DNA from: JAITVB01 sp031553805
Lineage (GTDB): Bacteria; Bacteroidota; Bacteroidia; Bacteroidales; Rikenellaceae
Reading direction: 5' to 3'
DNA: 51,369 nt
NCBI GenBank assembly: GCA_031553805.1
Contig: JAVBLC010000016.1
Coordinates: 1-51,369 of the forward strand
A program made the position numbers and the translations under genes. The notes beneath the pieces were generated by a model that saw nothing but the letters and a program-made list of their open reading frames with translations, made no database searches and was not told where the DNA came from. Shown piece by piece: positions 15,144 to 22,912 of the stretch; within the stretch, counting starts at the first letter, position 1, and each line of letters opens with the position of its first letter.

Positions 15144-16829
15144 ATGAAAAAAATGAAACTCCTGAAAGCATTAACCGGCGCAGCCGTCCTCGCCGCTGCT
15201 GCGATCCTCATCGCCGCCGCCCCCCAGCGTTATCCTGTCATTTTCATGATCGGCGACTCGACCATGGCCAACAAAAGCATCGAAAACAACCGTCCTGAAC
15301 GCGGTTGGGGCATGATGCTCCCCGGTTACCTCGACGCGAAGATCACGGTCGACAACCACGCCATGAACGGCCGCAGTTCGAAAAGTTTTCGGGACGAAGG
15401 GCGTTGGCAGCCCATCCTCGATAAGATGAAGCCGGGTGATTACGTCATCATCCAGTTCGGCCACAACGACGAAAAGATCCAGGATTCGACCCGTGGCACC
15501 GATCCCAAAACCACTTTCCGCGACAACCTGCGCCGCTACATCACCGAAACCCGCGCCAAGGGCGGCATCCCGATCCTGTGTACGGCCATCGCCCGCCGCA
15601 ACTTTGTCGACGGACAGCTTGTCGATACCCACGGCGAATACATCCAGGCCGTCTTCGTAGTGGGCGAAGAGATGAACGTGCCGGTGATCGACATGAACAA
15701 GTCGACTACCGAATGGATCAAGTCGATGCCCGAAGAGCAGTCGAAAAACTACTTCATGTGGATTCCGAAAGGCATTTGGGCCGCTTATCCCAACGGCCTG
15801 GAAGACAACACTCACCTTAGCGTGGCCGGCGGCCGCGCCGTAGCCGGGCTGGCTATCCGGGAGATCGCGGAAAAAGTGCCCGACCTGGCCCCCTTCGTCC
15901 GCTATTACGATCTGGTCGTAGCCAAAGACGGCAGCGGTGACTTTTTCACCGTGCAGGAAGCGATAGACGTCGTGCCCGATATTCGAAAATCCCGCACGAC
16001 GATCTATATCCGCAACGGTGAATACCAGGAAAAACTCAACCTGCCGGGCAGCAAGATGGAAGTATCGTTCATCGGTGAGGACGTGGAAAAAACGATCCTC
16101 TCGTGCGACGATTTCGCCTCGAAGAAAAACCGCTTCGGCGCCAATATGGGTACTTCCGGTTCGTCGGGATTTTACATCTACGGCAACGATTTTCGCGCCG
16201 AAAACATCACTTTTTCAAATACAGCGGGTCCTGTAGGCCAGGCCGTTGCTGTTTTTGTTGAAGGCGACCGCATCGTCTTCAAAAACTGCCGCTTCCTAGG
16301 CTTCCAGGACACGCTCTACACCCACGGCAACGCGAGCCGCCAGTATTACGAGGGCTGCTACATCGAGGGAACGGTCGACTTTATCTTCGGCTGGTCGACC
16401 GCCGTGTTCCGCAACTGCGAGATCCGCGCCAAGCGCAGCGGGGGCTACCTGACTGCCGCATCGACGCTCGAATCAATCCCCTACGGCTACGTGTTTCTCG
16501 ATTGCAAACTGACGGCCGATCCGGGTGTGACCGATGTAGCCCTGGGCCGCCCGTGGCGCGACTACGCCAAAACCGTTTTCGTGAATTGCGAAATGGGAAG
16601 CCATATCCTTGCCGAAGGATGGAACAATTGGGGCAAGCCCGAGGCAGAAAAAACAGCCTTCTACGCCGAATACAACAGCAAAGGTCCCGGCGCTGCCCCT
16701 GCGAAACGCGCCCGGTGGTCGCACCAGCTGACTGCTGCCCAGGCAGCCGAATATACTGTCGAAAAGATCCTCGGCGGCGCCGACGGCTGGAATCCGGCCG
16801 ACGAAAAATACCGTCCCAAAGACCAATAA
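15144..16829 (+). CDS. Secreted CE12-CE8 fusion: rhamnogalacturonan acetylesterase + pectin methylesterase
   Basis: 561 residues with a signal peptide or anchor (about 1-27, AVLAAAAILIAAAP). Residues about 30-250 are an SGNH-type CE12 esterase: FMIGDSTM (nucleophile Ser39), GRSSKSF, FGHNDEK, and DNTHLS with the Asp/His pair. Residues about 255-545 are a CE8 pectinesterase: VVAKDGSGDFFTVQEAID, GQAVAVFVEGDRIVFKNCRF, FQDTLYT and GTVDFIFG with the catalytic Asp residues, and ALGRPWRDYAKTVF with the substrate-binding Arg. It should remove acetyl and methyl esters from pectin in one polypeptide. It stands alone between a TAnnTTTG promoter and a terminator; the uronate catabolic genes lie about 4-9 kb downstream. 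Confidence 0.93.
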   Translation: MKKMKLLKALTGAAVLAAAAILIAAAPQRYPVIFMIGDSTMANKSIENNRPERGWGMMLPGYLDAKITVDNHAMNGRSSKSFRDEGRWQPILDKMKPGDYVIIQFGHNDEKIQDSTRGTDPKTTFRDNLRRYITETRAKGGIPILCTAIARRNFVDGQLVDTHGEYIQAVFVVGEEMNVPVIDMNKSTTEWIKSMPEEQSKNYFMWIPKGIWAAYPNGLEDNTHLSVAGGRAVAGLAIREIAEKVPDLAPFVRYYDLVVAKDGSGDFFTVQEAIDVVPDIRKSRTTIYIRNGEYQEKLNLPGSKMEVSFIGEDVEKTILSCDDFASKKNRFGANMGTSGSSGFYIYGNDFRAENITFSNTAGPVGQAVAVFVEGDRIVFKNCRFLGFQDTLYTHGNASRQYYEGCYIEGTVDFIFGWSTAVFRNCEIRAKRSGGYLTAASTLESIPYGYVFLDCKLTADPGVTDVALGRPWRDYAKTVFVNCEMGSHILAEGWNNWGKPEAEKTAFYAEYNSKGPGAAPAKRARWSHQLTAAQAAEYTVEKILGGADGWNPADEKYRPKDQ

Positions 16830-16849
16830 GTCCAAACAGCACAAAGCAG

Positions 16850-16881
16850 AACGGGGAAGTGAAAACTACCCCGTTTTGTTT
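16850..16881 (+). terminator. Terminator after the CE12-CE8 gene
   Basis: Stem AACGGGG (16850-16856) and CCCCGTT (16869-16875) followed by TTGTTT. Confidence 0.75.
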
Positions 16882-16962
16882 ATGTATTCCCGGTGGTGCT
16901 TGGTATGATTTTTGGATAATTAAAGACTCCAACACCACGAAAAGTCCACCTGTCAAAAAACT

Positions 16963-18015
16963 ATGCGACTGCTGCCCGCCTTATTCCTGTTTCTGTTGCT
17001 CTCTTCGCTTTGCACGGTGGCATCCGGTACGCCGAAACGCGACGACCTCAAACGCGACACCCTGTTCCTCTACAACGGCGAAGTGGTGATCGGCCAGATA
17101 CAGAGCATGAACCTGGGGGTGATCAACATCAACTCCCGCGGCATGGGGCAGATTAACCTCAACGTCGACAAGATCCGGACAATCAACTCGAATGTCGACA
17201 CCCTGCGCATCGAAACCACCAGCATGGCCGTCTACTACGGTGCGCTCAGGCCCACCCACGAGAACGGAAAAGTTTACGTCGTTACCGAGGATGGCCGTTA
17301 CCTGGTTGAGCTAAAAAACATCAACTACATGGTTTCGCTCCACCGGCGGTTTGTCAACAACCTTGAGGGCAATGTCACCTCGGGGTTCAGTTACTCCCAT
17401 TCGAGCGGGATCGGCCAGCTCAACGTGAGTGCCGAAGTCAACTACATCCGGCCGAAATTCGAACTCAGGCTGAGCGCCACCTCGATGGGGTCGATCGACA
17501 CATCAAGGTATTCGCGCGACCGCGACGAGGTGACCCTGTCGGGCTATTACAACCTTCATCGCAAACTCTACCTGTTCAGTACGTTGGACTACCAGCGCAA
17601 CCTCCAACTCTCGATCAAGCGCCGTTTCCAGCAGACTTTCGGCCCGGCGTGGAAATTCGTTTTCAACCCCAGCACCCAGTTGATCGCCTTTTCGGGGATG
17701 AGTATGAACCAGGAGTTGAGCACCACGGGCGAAAAACAGAACCTGCTGATTGAAATGCCGTTCGGGTTGCAGTTCAACTTCTTCAAGTTTTCGCACCCCA
17801 ACCTGCAATTTACCTCGAGCAACACGTTTTACCTGAGCTTCTCGCAGTGGGGGCGTATCCGGTATGACAACACCAACACCCTCTCGTGGGAGATCATCAA
17901 CAACCTCGACCTTTCGATCTCGCTCTACCTCAACTACGACCGCCGTCCGCCCGACAACTCCAATACGGGCAAGATCGACTACGGTATCGTCCAGGGATTT
18001 TCGTATAAGTTTTAA
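16963..18015 (+). CDS. DUF481-like outer-membrane beta-barrel protein
   Basis: 350 residues. Signal peptide about 1-23 (LPALFLFLLLSSLCTVASG), then a small N-terminal domain (about 30-120) with FLYNGEVVIGQIQSMNLG and KIRTINS, as in proteins where a short beta-domain precedes a DUF481 barrel. The remainder alternates hydrophobic and aromatic residues in strands (FELRLSATSMGS, KLYLFSTLDYQRNLQ, NNLDLSISLYLNYD) and ends in aromatic Phe (GFSYKF), the typical outer-membrane signal. Role unknown. It converges with the DUF554 gene, leaving only 10 bases between the stops. Confidence 0.75.
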   Translation: MRLLPALFLFLLLSSLCTVASGTPKRDDLKRDTLFLYNGEVVIGQIQSMNLGVININSRGMGQINLNVDKIRTINSNVDTLRIETTSMAVYYGALRPTHENGKVYVVTEDGRYLVELKNINYMVSLHRRFVNNLEGNVTSGFSYSHSSGIGQLNVSAEVNYIRPKFELRLSATSMGSIDTSRYSRDRDEVTLSGYYNLHRKLYLFSTLDYQRNLQLSIKRRFQQTFGPAWKFVFNPSTQLIAFSGMSMNQELSTTGEKQNLLIEMPFGLQFNFFKFSHPNLQFTSSNTFYLSFSQWGRIRYDNTNTLSWEIINNLDLSISLYLNYDRRPPDNSNTGKIDYGIVQGFSYKF

Positions 18016-18025
18016 GAAAAGGAGC

Positions 18026-18730
18026 CTACCCCCAGAAATAGGAAAGTAGCACCACGATCACCAGTGCAGGTAGCATATTAGTGATGTTGATCCGTTTGAT
18101 CTTTAAGATGTTGATGCCCATTCCGATCAGCAGGATACCTCCCACCGCAGTGAGGTCGGCGATCATCGCTTCGCTCATCCACCGCGACACGAACACTGCG
18201 CAGAGCGTGATTGCTCCTTGGTAGAAAAGCACCGGTACCGACGAGAACAGAATGCCCGCCCCGAACGACGCCGCCAGTGCGACAGACGAAATGCCGTCCA
18301 AGATCGACTTGGTAAAGAGGATGTTGGGTGTTTTTCCCAGCCCGTCTTCGATCGGTCCGAGGATCGACATCGCCCCGATGCAAAAGAGCATTGTCGCCGT
18401 GACAAACCCTTCCGTAAGGCGGCCCGAATCGCCGTCTGTCGCCGCCCGGCGTTTTCGTCCAGGAAGCTTATGCTGCAGGAATTCCGAAAAACGCTTCAGG
18501 TGCCGGTCGAGGTCGATCCACTGGCCAATCACCGCCCCGGAGACGATGCTGATCACGGCCAGGATCAGGTTGTCCGACCGCAGCGACATCGCGATGCCGA
18601 TAGCCATCGTGAAAAGCCCGAGCCCCTGGAAAATGATTCCGACCATCTTCTCGGGCAACCGCGACCGGATCATCATGCCCACCAGGCTTCCGGCAGCGAT
18701 CATCCCGGCATTGAGCAGCGTTCCGACCAT
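18026..18730 (-). CDS. DUF554 family membrane protein
   Basis: 234 residues, six to seven hydrophobic segments, close to the usual DUF554 (YdfK-like) length. The family start MVGTLLNAGMIAAGSLVGMM is clear, and GRLTEGFVTATMLFCIGAMSILGPIEDGL is characteristic. It is an inner-membrane protein of unknown function, possibly a transporter. It lies directly downstream of the Thr-Tyr-Gly-Thr tRNA cluster, from which it is separated by a terminator. Confidence 0.9.
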   Translation of the reverse strand: MVGTLLNAGMIAAGSLVGMMIRSRLPEKMVGIIFQGLGLFTMAIGIAMSLRSDNLILAVISIVSGAVIGQWIDLDRHLKRFSEFLQHKLPGRKRRAATDGDSGRLTEGFVTATMLFCIGAMSILGPIEDGLGKTPNILFTKSILDGISSVALAASFGAGILFSSVPVLFYQGAITLCAVFVSRWMSEAMIADLTAVGGILLIGMGINILKIKRINITNMLPALVIVVLLSYFWG

Positions 18731-18760
18731 TTTTCGCGTTGTTTTTGGGTTGGGACAAAC

Positions 18761-18787
18761 AAAAAAAGAGTGCCGCTAAGCACTCTT
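18761..18787 (-). terminator. Terminator of the tRNA cluster
   Basis: Stem AAGAGTGC (18766-18773) and GCACTCTT (18780-18787); read on the minus strand it is followed by a run of seven T. It ends the Thr-Tyr-Gly-Thr tRNA transcript. Confidence 0.8.
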
Positions 18788-18793
18788 CCTTCG

Positions 18794-18865
<72 letters not shown>

Positions 18866-18942
18866 AACATTTTTGTGATTTCCCGGATTGGTTTCCGTGT
18901 CCGCCAGGGACCCGGCCCGTCTCCCAATCTGGGAACGTCTGG

Positions 18943-19015
18943 AGCGGAAAACGAGACTCGAACTCGCGACCCCAACCTTGGCAAGGTTGTGCTCTACCAA
19001 CTGAGCTATTTCCGC
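18943..19015 (-). tRNA. tRNA-Gly (anticodon GCC)
   Basis: 73 bases. Acceptor GCGGAAA/TTTCCGC, anticodon stem CAACC/GGTTG with loop TTGCCAA (GCC), T-arm GAGTTCGAGTCTC. Third of four tRNAs. Confidence 0.95.
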
Positions 19016-19201
19016 AGTTTTTTGCCTTGGGAATCGGATGGGCTCCCTTTGGTTGCCCATCCTCAGGGGTGACCCTTGGCACAAAAGAAAAAAATACGCT
19101 CCTTCGGAGCTACTGCTCGTCCGAATAATCTTTTTCTGAAAGCAAGCTTTCAAAAAAGCTTCTTCATACGATCAGCCTGCTGCGCAGGATTTTTTCTTTT
19201 G

Positions 19202-19284
19202 TGGGGAGAGCAGGATTCGAACCTACGAAGGCGTACGCCAGCAGATTTACAGTCTGCCCCAGTTGGCCACTTTGGTATCTCCCC
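19202..19284 (-). tRNA. tRNA-Tyr (anticodon GTA)
   Basis: 83 bases, class II. Acceptor GGGGAGA/TCTCCCC, anticodon stem CAGAC/GTCTG-like with loop TGTAAAT (GTA), long variable arm, T-arm GGTTCGAATCC. Second of four tRNAs. Confidence 0.95.
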
Positions 19285-19492
19285 AAACTTTTTATTCTTG
19301 TGTAAGAACTTTCTTTTACCCCTCTGGGATTGGCTCCTTGCAGTCGCCCGTCCCTTAGTGGGGTGGCGTTCGACAAAAAACGCCGCCCGCTTTGCTGGCT
19401 TTCGGTTCGATGGCTGAAATTGCCTTCCCGAGTGAACTCGGAGTCAATTTCCCCCATCGCTCCGGGCATCTTCGATGCCGCGTTTTTTGTTG

Positions 19493-19566
19493 AGCCGATG
19501 GAGGGATTCGAACCCCCGACCAGCTGATTACAAATCAGCTGCTCTGGCCAACTGAGCTACATCGGC
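19493..19566 (-). tRNA. tRNA-Thr (anticodon TGT)
   Basis: 74 bases. Acceptor GCCGATG/CATCGGC, anticodon stem CTGAT/ATCAG with loop TTGTAAT (TGT), T-arm GGGTTCGAATCCC. First tRNA of the cluster; a good promoter lies just upstream. Confidence 0.95.
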
Positions 19567-19583
19567 GTAGCTTTTTGGTGAGG

Positions 19584-19614
19584 CAAAAGTAATGCGTTTT
19601 TTTTAATCTGCAAA
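19584..19614 (-). promoter_or_regulatory. Promoter of the Thr-Tyr-Gly-Thr tRNA cluster
   Basis: On the minus strand, TTTG (19611-19614), a 19-base spacer and TACTTTTG (19584-19591), 18 bases before the 5' end of tRNA-Thr(TGT). Strong match to the Bacteroidota consensus. Confidence 0.75.
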
Positions 19615-19634
19615 CCAAACCTGAAAATTTTACG

Positions 19635-19642
19635 TAATTTTG
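19635..19642 (+). promoter_or_regulatory. Promoter -7 element (TAATTTTG) for the small membrane protein gene
   Basis: TAATTTTG, 36 bases before the ATG at 19678; divergent from the tRNA cluster promoter. No clear -33 element. Confidence 0.5.
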
Positions 19643-19677
19643 TTCTTTTACACCACAACTCAACCCATTTCTCGACT

Positions 19678-19896
19678 ATGGAAAACTGGCTCGAAAAAAT
19701 CAAAGCCTTCCGAAAAATTGTCTGGTTTATTGTCGCGATATTCGCCTTTCAGTTGCCTTTGCTGTTGACCCACATTCCGTTGAAAACCATAGGGGTTTGG
19801 GGCGGTTTTGGCGTACTTGTCATCGCATTGGTCTATCTGGTCGTTCTTTGCCTGCGCCTGTTGAGGGAATTGCAGCAAAGAGAAGAGAAAAAGTAG
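19678..19896 (+). CDS. Small membrane protein, unknown
   Basis: 72 residues: an N-terminal amphipathic stretch (MENWLEKIKAFRK), two hydrophobic segments about 14-33 (IVWFIVAIFAFQLPLLLTHI) and 40-62 (GVWGGFGVLVIALVYLVVLCLRL), and a charged tail (RELQQREEKK). A -7 box upstream and the clean membrane pattern support a real gene. No family recognised. It is followed by tdh, which has its own promoter. Confidence 0.65.
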   Translation: MENWLEKIKAFRKIVWFIVAIFAFQLPLLLTHIPLKTIGVWGGFGVLVIALVYLVVLCLRLLRELQQREEKK

Positions 19897-19945
19897 ATTT
19901 TTCTGCGAATTTCCGAAAAACAATTTCAATTTCTTGCGAAATAGC

Positions 19946-19953
19946 TATATTTG
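19946..19953 (+). promoter_or_regulatory. tdh: Promoter -7 element (TATATTTG) for the threonine dehydrogenase gene
   Basis: TATATTTG, 26 bases before the ATG at 19980. The -33 position is weak. Confidence 0.55.
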
Positions 19954-19979
19954 CGTGTGATTCGTAAAAATGCTATTTT

Positions 19980-20936
19980 ATGAAAAGGATCCTGATCGTT
20001 GGGGCAGGGGGGCAGATCGGCTCGGAGCTGACCTCGTTATTGCGTAAATTATATGGCAATTCGAACGTCGTGGCGGCTGACGTGCGCGAGTGCAAGGACC
20101 TGGGGGCCGACGGCCCCTTTGTGGTGCTGAATGCACTCGATGCACAGACTTTCGGCTATGTGGTCAATAAATACCGCATCGACACGATCTTCAATCTCGT
20201 GGCCCTGCTTTCGGCGGTGGGCGAGAAAGACCCGCAACTGGCGTGGAATATCAATATGGGGGCGCTGATGAACTCCCTCGACGTGGCCCGACAGTATGAA
20301 TGCCGTCTGTTTACCCCGAGTTCGATCGGGGCGTTCGGGCCCGAGTCGCCCAAGGACTGCACGCCGCAGGACACGATCATGCGTCCGCTGACGATCTACG
20401 GCGTGTGCAAGGTGACGGGTGAATTGCTGAGCGACTACTATTACCACCGCTATGGGGTCGACACCCGAAGCGTGCGTTTTCCGGGGATCGTGTCCAATGT
20501 TACCCTGCCCGGCGGGGGGACGACCGACTATGCCGTCGAAATCTACTATGAGGCTGTCAAGGACGGCCGTTTTTCCTGCCCTATCCCGGCCGACGTCTAT
20601 ATGGATATGATGTATATGCCCGACGCGCTGAACGCCTGTGTGCAGCTGATGGAGGCCGACCCGGCGCGGCTGAAACACCGCAATGCGTTCAATGTGACGG
20701 CGATGAGTTTTACACCCGAGATCATTGCGGGCGAGATTCGCAAGCATATTCCCGATTTTAAAATGGATTACCACGTCGATCCGCTCAAGGAGTCGATCGC
20801 CCGCAGCTGGCCCAACTCGTTGGACGACCATTGCGCCCGCGAGGAGTGGGGTTGGAATCCCAAGTGGACATTGTGCGATATGACGGAAGATATGCTCTAC
20901 GTGGTGGGTAAGAAGTGCGAGCGGGGCGAGTATTAA
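19980..20936 (+). CDS. tdh: L-threonine 3-dehydrogenase, short-chain (epimerase-like) type
   Basis: 318 residues of the extended SDR fold. Rossmann motif ILIVGAGGQIGSEL near the N-terminus, an acidic residue in the next strand (AADVREC), NLVALLSAVGEKDPQLAWNINM, the catalytic Ser in FTPSSIGAFGP, the YxxxK pair in IYGVCKVTGELL, then VRFPGIVS and the MDMMYMPDALNAC region. The pattern matches the UDP-galactose-epimerase-like Tdh, which oxidises threonine to 2-amino-3-oxobutyrate with NAD. No kbl gene is adjacent in the window. Other nucleotide-sugar epimerases are less likely given the SIGAFGP and YMDMMYM motifs. Confidence 0.85.
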   Translation: MKRILIVGAGGQIGSELTSLLRKLYGNSNVVAADVRECKDLGADGPFVVLNALDAQTFGYVVNKYRIDTIFNLVALLSAVGEKDPQLAWNINMGALMNSLDVARQYECRLFTPSSIGAFGPESPKDCTPQDTIMRPLTIYGVCKVTGELLSDYYYHRYGVDTRSVRFPGIVSNVTLPGGGTTDYAVEIYYEAVKDGRFSCPIPADVYMDMMYMPDALNACVQLMEADPARLKHRNAFNVTAMSFTPEIIAGEIRKHIPDFKMDYHVDPLKESIARSWPNSLDDHCAREEWGWNPKWTLCDMTEDMLYVVGKKCERGEY

Positions 20937-20972
20937 CGGTCGTGCCGCCTCTTTCAAATCAAAGTAAGTCTA

Positions 20973-21090
20973 AGAAAAACGAAGTTTTTCCAAAAATCAT
21001 TTAACTGTGTTGAGCTCGCCCGCCGTCGGCGACCTCGGTTGCGTTGCTTTTTATAAAAAGCGACAGTTTCCTCAAAGGAGAAAAGCGCGT
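20973..21090 (+). repeat. Intergenic palindromic repeat, family A copy 2
   Basis: Carries GCTTTTTATAAAAAGC (21046-21061), then GACAGTTTCCTCAAAGGAGA, and upstream AAAACGAAGTTTTTCC (about 20976-20991). This is the same order of parts as the copy at 15001-15082 in inverted orientation, with a longer centre. It fills most of the 303-base gap between tdh and uxaC, in which I see no gene. Confidence 0.7.
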
Positions 21091-21185
21091 AGGCCAGCTT
21101 TCCCGGGCAGATCTTGAGAAAATCCGCCCCGTGCGTCAGCCAATAAACATAGAGGGGGGCGTACTGCCGCAAAAAGAATCTCTCA

Positions 21186-21217
21186 TAATAAAAAAGGGTG
21201 ACCGTAATCGGTCACCC
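21186..21217 (-). terminator. uxaC: Terminator of uxaC
   Basis: Stem GGGTGACCG (21196-21204), loop TAAT, CGGTCACCC (21209-21217). On the minus strand it is followed by TTTTTTATTAT, 23 bases after the uxaC stop. Confidence 0.85.
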
Positions 21218-21239
21218 TCTTCTCAAACAGTGTCAGTTC

Positions 21240-22643
21240 TTAAAACTCAAAGAACCGTTTGGCATTGTTGTAGGAAATGTCTTCCACCATCTGGCCGAGG
21301 AAAGCCATTTCGCTTTGCGGCAGTTTGCCTTTCTTGATGTCCTTGCCGATCAGGTTACACAGAATGCGGCGGAAGTACTCGTGGCGCGGGTACGACAGGA
21401 AGCTGCGCGAGTCGGTCAGCATCCCTACGAAGCGGCTCAGCAGGCCGAGCATCGACAGGGCGTTCATCTGCGCCTTCATGCCCACTTCCTGATCCAGGAA
21501 CCACCAGCCCGAACCGAGCTGCATCTTGCCCGCTACCGATCCGTCGTTGAACGTATAGGCCATTGTGGCAAGCACTTCATTGTCGCCCGGATTGAGGTTA
21601 TAGAGGATTGTTTTGGCCAGTGTGCCGTTGTAGTCGAGCCGGTCGAGTAGGCGGTGGCCGGCGGCCGAGCAGCGCTCGTCGTGGATCGCGTCGTAGCCCG
21701 TATCCGGACCCAGGCGCTCGAACATCCGCTTGTTGTTGTTGCGGATGGCGCCGATGTGGAATTGTTGTGTCCAGTTCTTTTCATAATCCATCACAGCAAA
21801 ATCATACAGCATAGCAGAACGGAATTTCAGCAATTCCTCCAGGTTCGCTTTCTTTCCGTTGCGCACCTTTTCGAAGATATTGTTGATTTCGACAGCGGTA
21901 TAGGGCTCAGCGTAGAACGTTTCGAGGCCGTGGTCCGAAAGTTTACACCCCATCGTGGCGAAGAAGTCGTGGCGCACGCGCAGTGCGGCCAGCAGGTCGT
22001 CGTATTTCTTGATGCTCACGCCCGAAACGGCTTCGAGCTTGCCGATATACTCGTTGTAGGCCACCGGGTTTTCGATCGCCATCGCCTTGTCGGGACGCCA
22101 GGTCGGGAGCACCTTGGTGAAGAACGGTTTTTCCTGGATTTGTTTGTGGTATTCGAGCGTGTCGATCGGGTCGTCTGTCGTGCAGACTACTTCCACCTTG
22201 AATTTGGTCATCAGGCCCTGTGCGCGGAATTCCGGGGTTTGGAGCTTGGCGGTACACTCGTCGTAGATCGACTTGGCGGTTTCGGGTTTCAGGATTTTGT
22301 CGATCCCGAAGACTTTCTGGAGTTCGAGGTGGGTCCAGTGGTAGAGCGGGTTACGCATCGTATAGGGCACGGTTTCGGCCCATTTTTCGAACTTTTCGTA
22401 ATCGGGTTTGCTGCCGGTGATGTACTCTTCGTTGATGCCGTTGCCGCGCATCGCACGCCATTTATAATGGTCGCCGCCGAGCCACACTTCGGTCAGGTTC
22501 TTGAACTGGTAGTTGTCGGCGATCATCTTCGGGATCAGGTGGCAGTGGTAGTCGATGATCGGCATTTTGGCCGCGTGGTCGTGATAGAGTTGTTGGGCTT
22601 CGTCGCTGTCAAGCATGAAGTCCTTGTCCATAAACTGTTTCAT
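21240..22643 (-). CDS. uxaC: Uronate (glucuronate/galacturonate) isomerase
   Basis: Converts D-galacturonate to D-tagaturonate (and D-glucuronate to D-fructuronate) in the cytoplasm. 467 residues, the normal length. Seen motifs: MPIIDYHCHLIPKMIADN (metal-binding HxH), NLTEVWLGGDHYKWRAMRGNG, VEVVCTTDDPIDTLEYH, PTWRPDKAM, GCKLSDHGLE, QFHIGAIRNNNKRMFERLGPDTGYD and LTDSRSFLSYPRHEYFRRILC. It diverges from uxaB across a 269-base gap that carries promoters for both. Confident identification. Confidence 0.97.
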   Translation of the reverse strand: MKQFMDKDFMLDSDEAQQLYHDHAAKMPIIDYHCHLIPKMIADNYQFKNLTEVWLGGDHYKWRAMRGNGINEEYITGSKPDYEKFEKWAETVPYTMRNPLYHWTHLELQKVFGIDKILKPETAKSIYDECTAKLQTPEFRAQGLMTKFKVEVVCTTDDPIDTLEYHKQIQEKPFFTKVLPTWRPDKAMAIENPVAYNEYIGKLEAVSGVSIKKYDDLLAALRVRHDFFATMGCKLSDHGLETFYAEPYTAVEINNIFEKVRNGKKANLEELLKFRSAMLYDFAVMDYEKNWTQQFHIGAIRNNNKRMFERLGPDTGYDAIHDERCSAAGHRLLDRLDYNGTLAKTILYNLNPGDNEVLATMAYTFNDGSVAGKMQLGSGWWFLDQEVGMKAQMNALSMLGLLSRFVGMLTDSRSFLSYPRHEYFRRILCNLIGKDIKKGKLPQSEMAFLGQMVEDISYNNAKRFFEF

Positions 22644-22717
22644 CGTCGGTTATGATTTGGTTAATAATTAAAGACTTGTCAGGCCGCTTTCGGTGCAAAA
22701 ACGAAAGGCGATACTCA

Positions 22718-22749
22718 CAAACCTACGCAAAAAAGAAATGAAAAGCAAA
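22718..22749 (-). promoter_or_regulatory. uxaC: Promoter of uxaC
   Basis: TTTG (22746-22749), a 20-base spacer and TAGGTTTG (22718-22725) on the minus strand. The leader of about 70 bases holds a small imperfect hairpin (CGCTTTCG with CGAAAGGCG, about 22685-22710) that could serve as an operator or an mRNA stem. Confidence 0.65.
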
Positions 22750-22838
22750 TCGCCCCGCCGATTTTCGGCCCCGAAAGAACCCCGTCGTTCGGAAGCGGGA
22801 GAAGAGAGGTTGCCCGGTGCATCTTTCCGCTCGCGGGG

Positions 22839-22870
22839 CTTGTTTTATTGCGGAAAAAACGCAATCTTTG
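22839..22870 (+). promoter_or_regulatory. uxaB: Weak promoter of uxaB
   Basis: CTTG (22839-22842), 20 bases, AATCTTTG (22863-22870), 42 bases before the uxaB ATG. The -7 box lacks the consensus first T, so activation may be needed; that is inference. Confidence 0.4.
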
Positions 22871-22912
22871 TAGATACGTGCAAAAATCAAAAATCACTTA
22901 AAATAACAGACC

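Noticed and set aside
22644..22912. Riboswitch in the uxaC-uxaB gap
   Set aside because: Only short imperfect hairpins are present and no known riboswitch core is recognisable; promoters explain the region.
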